Source: Melampsora larici-populina 98AG31 (taxonomy: Eukaryota; Basidiomycota; Pucciniomycetes; Pucciniales; Melampsoraceae). From it: a DNA stretch of 64,000 nt. Positions 11,752 to 23,336 of this stretch are shown here, piece after piece. The first letter of the stretch is position 1. Each line of letters starts with the position of its first letter. A model generated the notes under the pieces. It saw nothing but the letters and a program-made list of their open reading frames with translations. It was not told the DNA's origin and did no database searches. Location: assembly GCF_000204055.1 (NCBI RefSeq), contig NW_006768791.1:1056339-1120338 (forward strand), read 5' to 3'. The position numbers were made by a program, and so were the translations under genes.

Positions 11752-14700
11752 CTATGAATGAGCTCTTCGAAAAGCTGCATCAGCAGATAGACACGCATTT
11801 AGAACCTCAATTGCTTGCTTAAATTCCCCTTCCAAAGGAGGTAGAGGTAGATGAGATGTCCACATGTGGCTGCTCACACAGCGCTCCATAGTGCGAGGTA
11901 TCATACCACCACGATTACCACCACACACATCAGCAGCAGCTGAAAAAGTGCGTTCAACTGCACATGACGAAGCACTGCAGGCCAGGTAATCCTGAGCCAA
12001 GGATGCGAGGACCGGGAATTCTGTCTGATGAGCCTACAAAGAAAATGTGTCAGTTACAATATAACTAAAGTTTCATAAATAGTTGATTACCTTCCACCAT
12101 CCCAAAGCCAGGTGTGGATTGTTTCGCATATCCTTTGATGGTGCTGGAGTTTGAGCATAATCATTCAATTCGTTCCTTGATGAGGCAATTGGGCCTGACT
12201 GATGAAGATGCGAGAAAATGTCATCATCATCACTTCCTGATGATTCATGCGATGAGCGTGGGAGATTGCTGGATTGACCAATTTCCAGTTTGAGTTTTCG
12301 TTTACAAAACATGCTCGAAAACATTTCGGTCGCGTCCTTAAGTTCAACAGAGTTTGATCCAAATGCGGTTTCAAAGAAAGCAAGACGCCAGCTAGGATGT
12401 AAGATGGTTGCCATCACTAGAGTCTCGCATTTGAGTGCTCGTGATAAAAACTCTTCAACTCGTGCCAACATAGCACAGTGCATCGGGTAGAAGAGGTCGC
12501 GATCAGCTCCGTCTTCTCCAATCTTCTTCTTGAGTTTTTGTTTTAAAAGAAAATATTGAGATATATAGATCGATCCGGTCGGTCCATCGCCCTCCATCCT
12601 TTTTGTAAGCAAAATAAAAGGCTACATAAGTAACAAGTCAGCCTGATGAAGATTGATATTTATGAATTCAATTTATCCAAATCTATGATTGATGTACCTT
12701 GAGTTCATCAACAAGGAGTTTGATTAATCGCCAATCCTCTGTACTAAATTCGATTCCGTTCAACGTTCCTCTCTTGTGATCCTGAAATAGGTCGATTGAA
12801 GCTGAGCTGCTGGTTTGCTTCTTCTTCTGTTTGTTTGAGAGCCTATCTTCTTCGAGGACCTCATCAATGACCTGTATTTGAGAAGGTGAGTAAGTATGTA
12901 GTACAGATTGTATTTTAAACAAATGACAATACAAAAACTCGTATGTACATTACGGGCTTCCCAAGCACGCTCCCATGTCATGCATCGGATGTTCATCCTG
13001 ATTCCATATCCTGCCATTAAATTTCTCACGTTAACGCCCTGCTTTGCCCCAACAGCTTCAAAAAGTCGTCGCATCGTATCGGAACCTGTCATGCGACGAC
13101 AGACAAATTCAAGCTGGAAACAAGTTGTCAGCTGTTCCGATCATTTCAAGATTGTTGAAAGCAGAATACCTACCTTCTTTGTGAGATCATTAAGCCGAGT
13201 GTTTGGAATACCAGCTGCTGATTTGGGTGGCTGGTATGGATTTGGTAAGTGATCCCCTTCGCCATTATGATCAGTGGTATCGTTATCTAAGTTGAGATCA
13301 TCAAAATCTTTCTCCTCGTCATTAAAATCATTCTCGGTCTCATTTTCCCAATCATCGTGTTCTATCCCGTTTTCCGACTCTTCACTGATAATGTTTTCAT
13401 CTAATGCTTCTTCTTCTTCTTCCTCCGGAATTGTCGCAAGGGTCTCATGAATCGGAAATGAGCCAAGGTGGGCTTTTTTAGTTGATTTTGATTTGGGTGG
13501 AGTGATTTCGATCGCTTTGAGCCCCGAGTTGACGATTAGTGCAATTTGATGACACATGCATCGGATGTGCATTGTTTTGGCCTTCCACTCGAAGTCCTCA
13601 CCGGCCTCGAGTGCAACCTGGGACAGCCTTGCTTCCATCACTCTGGCCATGGTAAAGTTATTACCGCCTGAATCTGTTGTCTGAGACAACATGTGTGATC
13701 CTCAATGAAAACAGAGTTAGCTAGTGAAACATTTGAGATTATAATGTGAAAAATCAACTTATCTTGGGGTAGAGCTTGTGTTTCTCTAGAAGATTGAGTA
13801 ACGGCTCGGCAAGCCACTCGCCATTATGATACCATGCGATGAGTTTAAAACCGAGATGTTGAGAAACATACTCCCACTCGTTGTTGATGTAAGTGATAGA
13901 GTAACTTGAAAATCCGAATCGACTTCCCTTGCTGATCCAGGCATCTTGTATGATTGTGAATTTACTAGTTAAGTTCTAGGAAAGTGTTTATATGTCAATA
14001 TTGATATTCTGATGCTTAAATGAATAGTTTTTGAACTTACGGAAAGGGAATCAAAAAGAGCTTTCTTTAATGACACATAAAGCCGATGACTTTGTGTAGC
14101 AAACCAAGTCCGACCATGAACTTCAGCCTCGATGTTGGCGTATCTGAAAGCAGCTCGTAGGATTCTATTCTCGGCATGCCTCCAGGGTAGTGCTTTGTTA
14201 ATCATCCATAAAACCAAGACCTGATTGAAAGTCTTGTTGTTGAACTTCCCAACCTTTCGAGCCAATGTCACATCTATCTTCTCATCATCAATAACCTCTT
14301 CTTGTCGAATTTCATTGGCGGTGGGGGGAAGTCGAGCACCGGCAGCAATAGCGTTGGCACGGCCTGTACAACCTGGGTTGCCTGACTTTCCACCCTTAAT
14401 TGACCCATCTCGATGTGCCAATAAGTTGGTTTCCGAGTTTGGTGCACCTCGAACAGTCCTTGGTTTATCATCGGCTCCTGTACACCATTTACAAGGAAAC
14501 GAGTTACCACGCCGGGCGCCATCCTACATCAAATCAAAAAGGTTGGCCATATCATAAGCCTTGGTGAAATCCATTTGATTGCGGGAGAAACTCACATCCT
14601 TTGCGCCATGAAATGGGCAGTCGTAGTAAAGATAGATGTTATCAAAGGTAGATGTGGAAGTGCTGGAATCGGGTTGAACTTTTGAGTTTTCTTCGTCAGA

Positions 14701-15090
14701 ATCTTGGCGAAGATTGACATCGTCAGGCTGAAGGATTGATTCACGAATTGGCCTTTCCTGTATTGGCAGTATCAAATCAATCAGTACATCCTGAATGAAT
14801 CAAAGTTCAAGAACTACTCCTCACCTCAGTTACCTGCTTTGTGTGTTTGGGACCTGTTGATTTTTTTCTGGTGACTCGCTTTTTTACCACATTTTTTTTC
14901 TGAACTTTTGAAGTATGTTGACCGTCTGTCTTATCATTGCTCAATACAGAAGCTGATCTTCTCCTTGATTCAATTCTCGTAGGCTGTGAGTTTGTTAAAG
15001 TATTTGATGTGCCTTGAGATGTATCAAGGGTCGAGGCTTGAATCCGTGATGAACGTCGACGCAGGAGAGTGGGGCGTGAGTCAGGTTCTA
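11752..15090 (-). CDS. hAT-2 transposase, multi-exon
   Basis: A hAT transposase carrying out cut-and-paste transposition in the nucleus. On the minus strand the exons run: a basic N-terminal stretch (about 15090-14835, with RRRSSRIQ and KKNVVKKRVTRKK), 14775-14524 (DIYLYYDCPFHGAK-like block and NQMDFTKAYDMANLFD), 14421-13980 (GKSGNPGCTGRANAIAAGAR, KFNNKTFNQVLVLWMINKAL, LKKALFDSLS), 13692-13160 (MLSQTTDSGGNNFTMARVM, MHIRCMCHQIALIVNSGLK, then a long acidic run of Glu/Asp), 13092-12683, 12612-12073 (KRMEGDGPTGSIYISQY, ALKCETLVMATILHPSWRL) and 12000-11752 (ACSASSCAVERTFSAAAD, the hAT dimerisation motif). All blocks lie between plausible GT-AG introns with no stop seen inside. I found no clear ATG upstream of the basic region, so the start is uncertain and the gene may be missing its first exon. 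Confidence 0.75.
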
Positions 15091-15195
15091 CTTGTCCCAG
15101 GCTGGACTTGAGGCCCCGGGCTCGGCCTCGACCTCACCTAGAAAACGCTCGGGCACACTCGGCCGGTCAGGGCCAGGGCCGGGTCATAGCCCTAG

Positions 15196-15296
15196 ATACT
15201 GGTAAAGCAGTCATATACTGTAGTACTATACTGTAGTTTTTAATACTATACTTAATCAAGTACAGTATGTTACAAGTGGCTCAATACTATACTCTC
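15196..15296. repeat. Subterminal TATAG repeats of hAT-2 (right, inner part)
   Basis: Short array of ATACTGTAG / TACTATAC units on the inner side of the nested 1,067-bp element. Together with 16369-16470 on its outer side it makes up the right subterminal array of hAT-2, showing that the nested element landed inside the array. Confidence 0.65.
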
Positions 15297-15299
15297 TAA

Positions 15300-16366
15300 G
15301 AGCATCCGCACTGGTTTGCGGTTGTTAACTTGATCACGCACGGTAACAAACCCTACTTTAAGTAAAAAATTACTTAACTCGACTAAATTCCCCACTCGTT
15401 TGCATTAGCAGTGCTGTAACTGTTACAACTTTACAGATAATGCATGTGCTCCACACGGGTCATGCAGTAAGGTAACATTTTGATTTTTCAAGTACTAATC
15501 ACCTGCTTTCATCACAAGTGTTAATATGATAGAGCCACTGTCCGCTTCTTTGGAGGACTGAAGTTGCTTTCACATTCTCCATCTACATAGATCCAATACT
15601 TGTTCATCTACCTGATCAGCAATTTTGATTTAAAAGGACAAAGTCAACATGACTTTGTTCAGCAACTCAATCGATCAATTCAAGTTCAAAAACCAAACGC
15701 TTGACTACATTGATCAAGCCTTTAATGAGTCTGAATACATGCAATTATGATCTTGTGAAAATATTAAAGATTCAAAGTTAAAAAAGAAAAATCGACGATC
15801 TGAACGATCTGAACAAATCCAAACTTTTCTTAATGATTTGTATCACTTGATCTTGAAAGTCCCCCATGATTAGTCTTTGAATGTTGATTTTCTTTCATTT
15901 GAACTGTACATGCTATATGAATGTTGACATTCTACATATTCATCTGATTGGTATGAAGTCAAGTTGAAGATGTCTGATCAAGCTATTTTAATTAAAAAAC
16001 ACCAAAAATTGAAGATTGAAACAACATGAATCAGCATTGATTGTTCTTGATTTAGTTCATGTGACTGTGAGGCTTGGATTTCATCGTGTGTGGAAGGTGA
16101 ATGTGGAAGGTGAAAAGGAGGTGTGGGTTGACTTTGGTGTTGGAGGTCGGGTTGAGTCTCGTTTTTGGAGTCGAAGTTGCTGTCAGCTAGTCGCGATGTG
16201 TGTTAATGCATGCGTTAGCCAATCGGTAAATTTACCGATTTGCTAACGCAAATTGATCAAAAGTTAACTACCGCGGGGCTAATTTTCCACCGGTGTGGAA
16301 AAGACCCCGCGGTTGCGTTAAATTTAACCTTACCGCACCCGATTTACCGCACGAGTGCGGATGCTC
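15300..16366 (+). mobile_element. PIF/Harbinger-like non-autonomous element, copy A
   Basis: A 1,067-bp element with terminal inverted repeats starting GAGCATCCGCACT, flanked by TAA at 15297-15299 and 16367-16369. TAA/TTA three-base duplications are the mark of the PIF/Harbinger superfamily. An almost identical element of exactly the same length lies in opposite orientation at 40911-41977. Near its right end there is a palindrome centred on CCACCGGTGTGG and flanked by CCGCGG. An open frame of 76 codons (16016-16246) is present in both copies but has no recognisable domain and is probably not a gene. No transposase is encoded, so mobility would depend on an autonomous relative elsewhere. Confidence 0.85.
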
Positions 16367-16368
16367 TA

Positions 16369-16470
16369 AGTATAGTATATTATAATTCGTCTGATACTAT
16401 ACTTTTGAAGTAAAGTATATTAAAACTCAATACTATACTACAGTATCACAATACTGTATAGTATAGTGGC
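16369..16470. repeat. Subterminal TATAG repeats of hAT-2 (right, outer part)
   Basis: TATAGTATA-type units between the nested PIF/Harbinger-like element and the right terminus of hAT-2. They match the left subterminal array in unit sequence. Confidence 0.65.
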
Positions 16471-16477
16471 CATGTTG

Positions 16478-17502
16478 CCTCCACTCAAGTCCAAGGAAGT
16501 GTGTGCCTGATCAGCCACATGCAAGCAATTTGGTTAAAGGTATTGTTGTTAAACTTGAGGCCAGGGTTGACGGTGACAAATCCGTCAAGATTCAATCCTT
16601 GCTTTTGCGCAGCCCGTCGTTCAGCCACCAAAAGAGGAATTCCAAGGGATTTATCCTCTTGAGATCTGAATCGGCCAGGACAGCCTTTGTCAGAGCAGCC
16701 TGGCAAACTATATCCATCACAGTGATTCCAGAGATTTCCCATCATGTTGCTGTAACTGACTTGAACAGGATCATCTTTGTCTCTGGGGCAGAACCAACAC
16801 CGGTACGCGAGTGGTGGTTTGGATCTGCCCTGATGTCCAGAAACAACCGTGATAGAGATTTCATATTGATAAGAAGAAGTAATGAAATAAAAGAGGAGGA
16901 AAAAGGAAAAAAGCAGATATAAGAATGGGAAATGAAAGATGATAATTAAACTATGAATCTTACATCTCCTCGTTTGTATATTGGGTCATTGTAGTAAGCC
17001 CTCAGTCTACCTAGGTCGCTGTCCGGATTATCTTTCTTTTGCCTCTTTAGTGGTTTCTTGCTCACAAATTCCACATTGGAATCAGCCTATAATATTCTTT
17101 TTGTGACATTAGACGATATGTGCTAAATCGGTTTGGAGAAAGCATAAATGATCAGTATTAGCTAGTTAAGCCAGTTTAAGGAAGAAATAAATGACCTACT
17201 TCTTCTGAGCCCTTGGCAATCTTCTTCTTCTTGCGTCTAGCGGTAGCTTGGGAAGAGCCAGACTTCTTCTTGCTAATAGAAACACTCACATCGGATTTGT
17301 CTTCCAATTCTTTGGCAGGATCAGTAGCAGATGGCGCCTTGCGCTTTTTCTTGGTTTGTTCGGTTGGTTCAACACTGAAGCGGATTTGCCAACGGGAGTC
17401 TGGAGAAGGGGAAACCATCCCTGCACAGTTGGGCTGCTTTCTGTTACGAATTGGTGGAGTGTCCGATCCATTGGCATGGGACGTGTGAGGCTGGGATGAC
17501 AT
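16478..17502 (-). pseudogene. hAT-1 transposase, N-terminal part (split gene)
   Basis: This is the start of the hAT-1 transposase, separated from the rest by hAT-2. The first exon (17502 downwards) begins MSSQPHTSHANGSDTPP and is Lys/Ser-rich with KKKRK and RRKKKK clusters, probable nuclear localisation signals. The second block (16745-16485) gives DGYSLPGCSDKGCPGRF and FNNNTFNQIACMWLIRHTLP, matching FNNKTFNQVLVLWMINKALP in hAT-2. Introns lie between (for example about 16970-17090 and 17100-17195). The frame meets a TGA at 16485-16487 just before the insertion point. The 7-bp CCTCCAC at 16478-16484 repeats that at 11353-11359. Joining at this repeat puts the N- and C-terminal parts in the same frame, apart from the TGA. 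Confidence 0.78.
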
Positions 17503-18879
17503 GGTGATTGAAGTGGTACGGTGTTGGAAGCTGGTGGTGTTGAATACGAGAGAGGATGTTAATGAGAACGAGTAGAAATAGTAGCCAGATAAAGTGAGAA
17601 GTATCTAAATAGATGATGATTGGAAGGAGGACAGTTCAGCAATTGAGGTTCAGAACGGAGGTTGGAATATCAGGAATCAGATAGACAGAAATGAAAGAAG
17701 ACTTGCATTTCGAATGGCAGACACGAGGCCCCCTTTATTGAGGACTAGCCAGTCACCCCCTGGCTGTGATCGGTCCCAGATGAGCAAGTGCATACTGAAG
17801 GGGTCTCCTTTGGGTTATGGTGCGATGAATGAGGTGCTACAACAGGAAACACTTGCCGAATTGGGGATAGCTCAGAAAATCTGACCCGACCCGCAACACC
17901 AGCAACATAGCAGGTGAAGTCCGACACGCTTCATGATATGTTGCGGACTAACTGGAGTCTTTACTTGTTTATTCCAAGTAAAGCTCTTACACCCAAGTCT
18001 CTACCTGTCCATACTTGTAGATATTTATCTACACGACTTTAGTAGAAGTCAACGGAACTTCTACAACCTTTTTATTGAATCTACTAGCCTAACAGACGCT
18101 AGTAGGCTCACACCTGACATCAATACAAATCTGGCATCTTTTTGGTGTGGGCTGGCACAAGTGGAACAACAAGAGTCAGGAGGAAGTAGTGAAGAGGAGC
18201 TATCAGCCATATTGAACAATTAAGTATGAGGATTGAAATGATGTAAGGCAAAAAATAAAGAAAAGTGAATCAAAAAAGCAAGGAAAGGGGAGAAATAAAT
18301 CAATAAGAAAGAACTAACTAATGGTTTTCATTGATCCAAGCGCCTCCTTGGACAAATGCAGGGTGAACATAGGTGAAAAGAGAAATGAAGGAACCTGCAT
18401 TGAGAAGATTGAGGGATGGATTAGTCATAGTACTATCAGTAATGTACAAGGTGATGTATGTGAGGGGGAAAACCCCGCAATCAACAGTAGTGACTACAGG
18501 TTTTGTTGCGGGTACTGCAATGGAATTGGCCTGTTTTTGTAATTAGGACCGTAACCGGATACTTCCACCCTGCATTGCAATACAGACGTACTGTAGTGTC
18601 CAAAGGGCTGTTGCGGTACGGTGCAGACCGTACCGTACCACACTGTTTACCATAGTCATCACGCTGAGGTCCTTGTGTTGACCTGGGTCAAAGTTTGGAC
18701 CCAAAGTTGGACCGTATGAGCTGAAATTGAGCAACGGCATCAGGGAGTGATGAAACGCCCACCCAATTGAGTTGAGGACTTGCTCAATGGTATGAACTGG
18801 TCACAAGGAGGATGTGGCGAGGGGGCATGGTGTTTTTTTACAAGAGCAACCATTTGAGTTATTATTATAGTAGATTTGA
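17503..18879. other. 5' flank of hAT-1, no supported gene
   Basis: This is probably the 5' region of hAT-1 followed by flanking DNA. TGTTGCGG recurs at about 17938, 18492 and 18607 and also occurs twice near 8725-8745 (reverse strand), which would suit subterminal repeats of hAT-1. The true right terminus was not located. The open frames at 17933-18223 (ending in a Gln/Ser/Glu-rich tail) and 18321-18542 have no recognisable domain. A short palindromic GTACGGT cluster lies at 18614-18640. Confidence 0.35.
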
Positions 18880-19703
18880 CAGATTAAAGAGTGAGGTCTA
18901 GAGCACTACACTGGTTGTTCTCATGGTCACCAACCTTACTTGTATATAGGTCACTGCATTTTGAATTGTTGAAGGTCACTAACCTAGTAATTATACTACT
19001 TGGGGAAAGTAGAGGATCCAGAAGGGTGAAGGGTGTATTACTTACTTTTAGTCATGAATCTGTCTAAATTAATGAAGTAAATTGCTATTCTTATTGTTTG
19101 ATTATGAACTTCAGTATCAATTCAAAGTTTTTCTTTAAAAGTGAGGTGTAATAAAAGCTTGGGGAAATCTGTCAGCCCTGGGTACATATGTATGTACCAA
19201 ACGACTAACTTGTAATATATATAAGCACCTTCAGGGACCTGATTACATGTACATAAAGCTTACAAAACATATGTAACATGTAACAAATCATATATACATC
19301 TTAATTACATCCTAATTACATATACACATACATTTAAAATAGTATGTAATATGTAATAAAATATCATTGACACCTCATAACTCAGTACTTTTAAGAACAA
19401 CTTAAAATTATACTGAAGTAACATCAAGAGTCTTATAAATATAAGACTAGTGATATCTTCATTACTTTAATCTGTTCCCTGATTAGAAGTAAGTAATACC
19501 CTTCACTCATCTCTGGATCCTCTACTTTCCCTAAGTAGAACTCTTATAGGTTGGTGACCATATAACAACCCAAGGTTGGTGACAATAGAACAACCCAGGT
19601 TGGTGACCATGGAATAACCCAAGGTTGGTGACCATAAGAACAACCCAAGGTTAGTGACCATAGAACAACTAGTCTAGTGAACTTTAAACCACTATTTAAT
19701 CTG
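18880..19703. repeat. Long inverted-repeat (fold-back type) element with minisatellite arm
   Basis: The segment from 18880 (CAGATTAAAGAGTG) to about 19065 is repeated in inverted orientation at about 19480-19703, including a shared GGAAAGTAGAGGATCCAGA stretch. The right arm contains five head-to-tail copies of a roughly 26-bp unit built on GGTTGGTGACCATAGAACAA (19547-19670), while the left arm has two decayed copies. The AT-rich centre (about 19150-19390) resembles, in inverted orientation, sequence at 26110-26290. It has no coding capacity. Class is unassigned and the ends are approximate. Confidence 0.6.
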
Positions 19704-19840
19704 TTACTTTGAAGATTAAAGGAAGGACTAGAATCCACCCTTCATTATTTACAATATTATTCCAGTATCTTCCCTTCCTCCCTCCTTTCCTTTGTTTATA
19801 ATTCTTTGTAATTACTTTATATTTGAAATATAAATATAAT

Positions 19841-20088
19841 TCACCTGAGGCGCGCCAATCATTCGACCGTGCAATCGATGGGCACGTGCACCATCTCATA
19901 GACCCGCCGACCAAACAACTGCACTAGATCATCCGAGATGATCTAGATCTCTCTATATCACGTCTTATACACAAGTTTAAGTCATCATCTCCCAATAAGA
20001 AATGTTTGTATAGGTCATTGCGAGCAATTTTCATCATCTATTATGATATGATTCAAATTTATGATCCCACTCTGAATGTGGAGTTCTC
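19841..20088 (+). repeat. Left terminal inverted repeat, outer 248 bp
   Basis: This is the reverse complement of about 25597-25845 with only scattered differences. It continues at 22094-22139 after the nested insertion. The outermost bases TCACCTGAGGCGCGCC are GC-rich while the rest is AT-rich. Confidence 0.85.
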
Positions 20089-22093
20089 CCAACACCCCCG
20101 TTGCTGCGCTCCGCTCCGCTATAATCGCCAAAATTGCAAGCGGAGCGATTTGACGCTATGATAAAGCGCCCAATCGCTCCGCTAACTTTTAGGAGTCGCT
20201 ATGGGATCTCAGAGCGGTGCGCAAGATCCAAGCGCTCCGCTCCGCTATGTGCGATTTTGACAGGACATAGCGCTTAAAAGCGCGTTTTGAGACTTTTTAA
20301 CAAAAGAGAAAAGAGATACAAACTCAAGAAGCCAAAAATCGAAATTTGAATGAATCACTATCAACAGATGAAATTGCATATCTATAAAGCTAAGAACTAA
20401 TGAATAAAGCCAAGAGAATAGTAGAGCATAAAAACAAATGATGTCAATAGTCAGTAAAAGATCAAAAGAAGAGAGAATGGAAAAAATAGAAAACTTTCAT
20501 TCAGAAATCGAAGTTGAATCATTAGAAGATCAAATCAAACGAAATAAAATTAATTGATCAATCCAAACAAAAGAAGCAGTTAAATGAATTGAACAATTTA
20601 GAAACAAGCAGATAAAGAAAGATAAATAAAAATTACTTAAGTACATGAAGAATCAGAATCTAAAACAGACGGGTATAAGTGAAAAGAAGTAAACGATCAA
20701 AATCAATTAATCTATATCATAAAAGAACAAAAGTATACATGATGAAAGCCAAGTTAGTTAGAATAAGAAGAACATTGACATGAGAAAAGAATAAACAAGT
20801 AAAATGAAACTTACATCATGAAATCAGATTGATCAAGTTTGAAGAAGATCGATAGAAGTTTCTTTTGTGATTGAAGGTACCCTAAAAAACAAAATGAAAG
20901 AAAGTGAATAGCAAATGTCATACGATGTCATTAGTTTGAAAGATAAGGAAAGAAGAAGAACTTACATAACAAACACTCAAAATCGAAATCTAATCAGGAA
21001 AGTCAAGAAGAAGTGGAGAAGAATTTATTCGAGTAGAGAGATTAGTTGAAGAGTTTTGTAGTGAGCTGGTGAAATGAACATTGAGATCAGAATCAGTTGG
21101 ATGAAGATTTTAAACAAATGAACAATTGATTGTCACTGAAATCAATATCAATCTAAGATTAATTAATGAAAAGATTGAAGAAGATGAATCAATCTATGTA
21201 CAAAGAAAGAAAGAAAATGGATCAGTAGAAGAACAAACAATCAATCAATGAAATGATACTTACTTACATAAAAGATCAAGATCAAAAATTGAATAAGAGA
21301 TAGTGGAGAAAGAACTCACCCTGAATGAAAACCAAAGTCTGATTGGAATCAGAAGGAGGAGACGATCTTGAAACTGAGGGAGGGAATCATCTTTCAATCA
21401 TCTAAGAATTGATTGTTGAATCGTGTCTGTTTGGGGGGGTGAAGTGTGGGTCTTTTCTTTTTTGTGATCCATCGAACAGATCATTGTGTTTTTTGTGTTT
21501 TTTGTGTATAAGTGGTGATCTAAGAGTGTTCTAAGTGTCTTGAACTTTTTTTTGAAAGTGTCCTAGTGGTCGTATCTGAGTTTTTGTGTTCAAGTGTTTG
21601 AGGGTCTGCTATCAGTTAGATTGAGATTAGTTTCTTCGTTTGAAGCGATCTATCAAAGCGTTAAACAAAGAAAGAAGCACATATTAGTTGTCATTTAAAG
21701 TGTTTTCGTGTGTCTGATTGAAATCAAGGTTGCTAGGATTTTTTTATTGGAAGAAAGAAAAGAAAGATATATAAAGAGAACATACCTCCATTGTTGATTG
21801 GTTTATTGTTCCATCAGAAGGATGATAAGGAGCCAATGGATCCCGCTATGAGGTGCTACAGGGCGCTTGATGGTGCCCTGTCGCTAAGCGCTCGGGGTCG
21901 CTATGGCGGGTGATAGCACAGCGGAAAAACGCTATGCCAGGCGGATCTCAATACCGCTATAAATCGTCCGGTTTCACCATAGCTATAGCAATGCGTGAAA
22001 CCCGCTATATATAAAAGGGGCTAGCGCGGGCGGGACGCGCGCTTCGCTACCGCTCCGCTCGCGCTATCTCGGGCGGAGCGCCGGCGGTGTTGG
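20089..22093. mobile_element. Non-autonomous TIR element nested in a TIR
   Basis: A 2.0-kb insertion bounded by CCAACACC and GGTGTTGG and flanked by TTCTC at 20084-20088 and 22094-22098. The uninterrupted right TIR of the host element shows a single TTCTC at the matching place, proving insertion. Both ends hold GC-rich clusters of CGCTCCGCT and GCGCTAT units (20098-20290 and 21850-22080), unlike the AT-rich, GAAAG-rich middle. There is no long open frame. The middle contains several CTTAC/CTCAC motifs (for example about 20812, 20960, 21262), which would be splice donors on the minus strand and may be remnants of an intron-rich gene. Superfamily is not assigned. Confidence 0.75.
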
Positions 22094-22100
22094 TTCTCCA

Positions 22101-22265
22101 GATCAATCAGATCAATCTGAAAGACACGCAGATCAATCTGGGACCGGGTCAGATCATTTTGAGATGTACCTAGATCAATCTGAGTGCACTCAGAGCATCA
22201 GTGCACTCAGATCTATTCAAATCTATTCCAGACTGATCTGACAATCACTCAGATCAATCTGGCTT
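22101..22265 (+). repeat. Subterminal AGATCAATCTG repeat cluster
   Basis: AGATCAATCTG or close variants occur at least five times between the left TIR and the internal region, with GTGCACTCAGA units between them. The placement just inside a TIR suggests protein-binding sites; this is inferred. Confidence 0.6.
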
Positions 22266-22399
22266 GCCGGTTGCTGGCTGCATGACCACTCATATATGTA
22301 TGTACGTATACATAACATGCAATGATCCAATACTCAGAGGCTCATTGGCACTTCAACTTTGCTTTTGGCCTTTACAAGACCATTGACAAAATCGCCAAA

Positions 22400-22640
22400 C
22401 TGATTCAATCACCACTGCAACCACCCAAAACAGGACCCTCTTCAACCATCACCGCAAAGAGAAACCCCGAACCGTATCGATTCTTTTCACCATGCTTAAA
22501 TACTCATGCAGTTTTTTCTTTCTGACTCAACCACCAATCACCACCCAAAACTAGGTCCTCTTCAACCAATCACCGCAGAAAGAAACCAAACCATGTCAAT
22601 CTTTTCACTCATACTCACCTACTCATCCATTATTTCTTTC
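22400..22640 (+). repeat. Direct duplication of about 100 bp
   Basis: Two tandem, diverged copies of a CCACCCAAAAC...CTCTTCAACC...ATCACCGCA segment at about 22410-22510 and 22540-22640. The copies are close enough to see by eye. They lie in the 3' flank of the minus-strand gene of the TIR element and look non-coding. Confidence 0.45.
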
Positions 22641-23336
22641 TCTTCCTTTCTCTCGTTCTTCTCTGTCATTTTGCCAAATCTACGTGTTATTCTCAATCTC
22701 AATCACTGCAAAACACAACCTGTCTCTTTCTTTCAAATGATTTCGATAGTATCTCAATCTTCAGATCCATCCACATCTTTTCAATCGATTTCAATCAATT
22801 TCTATTTTTCTATTTTTCTATCTTTTTCTTTGACTTGTGTGTTGCTTTGTGTATGATCAAACAACTGGGTCTGTTGTAAAGTCTTGTTTCAATTTCATAT
22901 GACAAGCTATAACTTAACTGAACTCAAAATCTGTTGTATCCTTGTCAACATTGTATTTTCATCTCAACAATTCAAGAACGTGTGAAAAAACAATTCATTT
23001 TCATTCCACCCGCACTCAATAAAACAAAGAACAGAAAGAACAGATTGCAAGAAGAACAGAAACTTGAAACTCCAATCAAAGAAAAGAAAAGAGAAAAACT
23101 AATTGAACAAAAAGAGACAAAACGAACCAAAAGATCAAAGAAAGGCAAAAAAAAATTGAAGGAAATGGAAAATCAAAGGTAAAAAGGAAAATGGAAAGGT
23201 GTGTACGAACAGATAAATCTTATCAAAAGATGATGAAAAAGGAAAAGGAAAAAAAGATTCGAAAAAAGGCAGACAAATCAGGGAAATCATCTCTTCTTGA
23301 TGACCCTTATTTTTAACTTGAACAAATTGAGACGAT

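Larger units (their letters stand above)
11360..16477 (-). mobile_element. hAT-2, complete hAT element inserted in hAT-1
   Basis: A 5.1-kb element bounded by about 22-bp imperfect terminal inverted repeats: CAACAGAGCCACTATAC at the left end and the complement of CAACATGGCCACTATAC at the right. It is flanked by CCTCCAC at 11353-11359 and 16478-16484, seven matching bases of the 8-bp duplication expected for hAT elements (the eighth differs). Removing it with one copy of the duplication restores the reading frame of the hAT-1 gene across the junction. It carries its own transposase on the minus strand, subterminal arrays of TATAGTATAG-type repeats at both ends, and a nested 1,067-bp PIF/Harbinger-like element. 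Without that insert it is about 4.05 kb. Confidence 0.85.

Noticed and set aside
16016..16246. 76-codon frame kept open in two copies of the 1,067-bp element (also 41031-41261)
   Set aside because: The copies are nearly identical overall, so an open frame in both says nothing about selection; no domain is visible.
18614..18640. GTACGGT palindrome cluster as a terminator or origin
   Set aside because: Short, isolated and without supporting context in a eukaryotic intergenic stretch.
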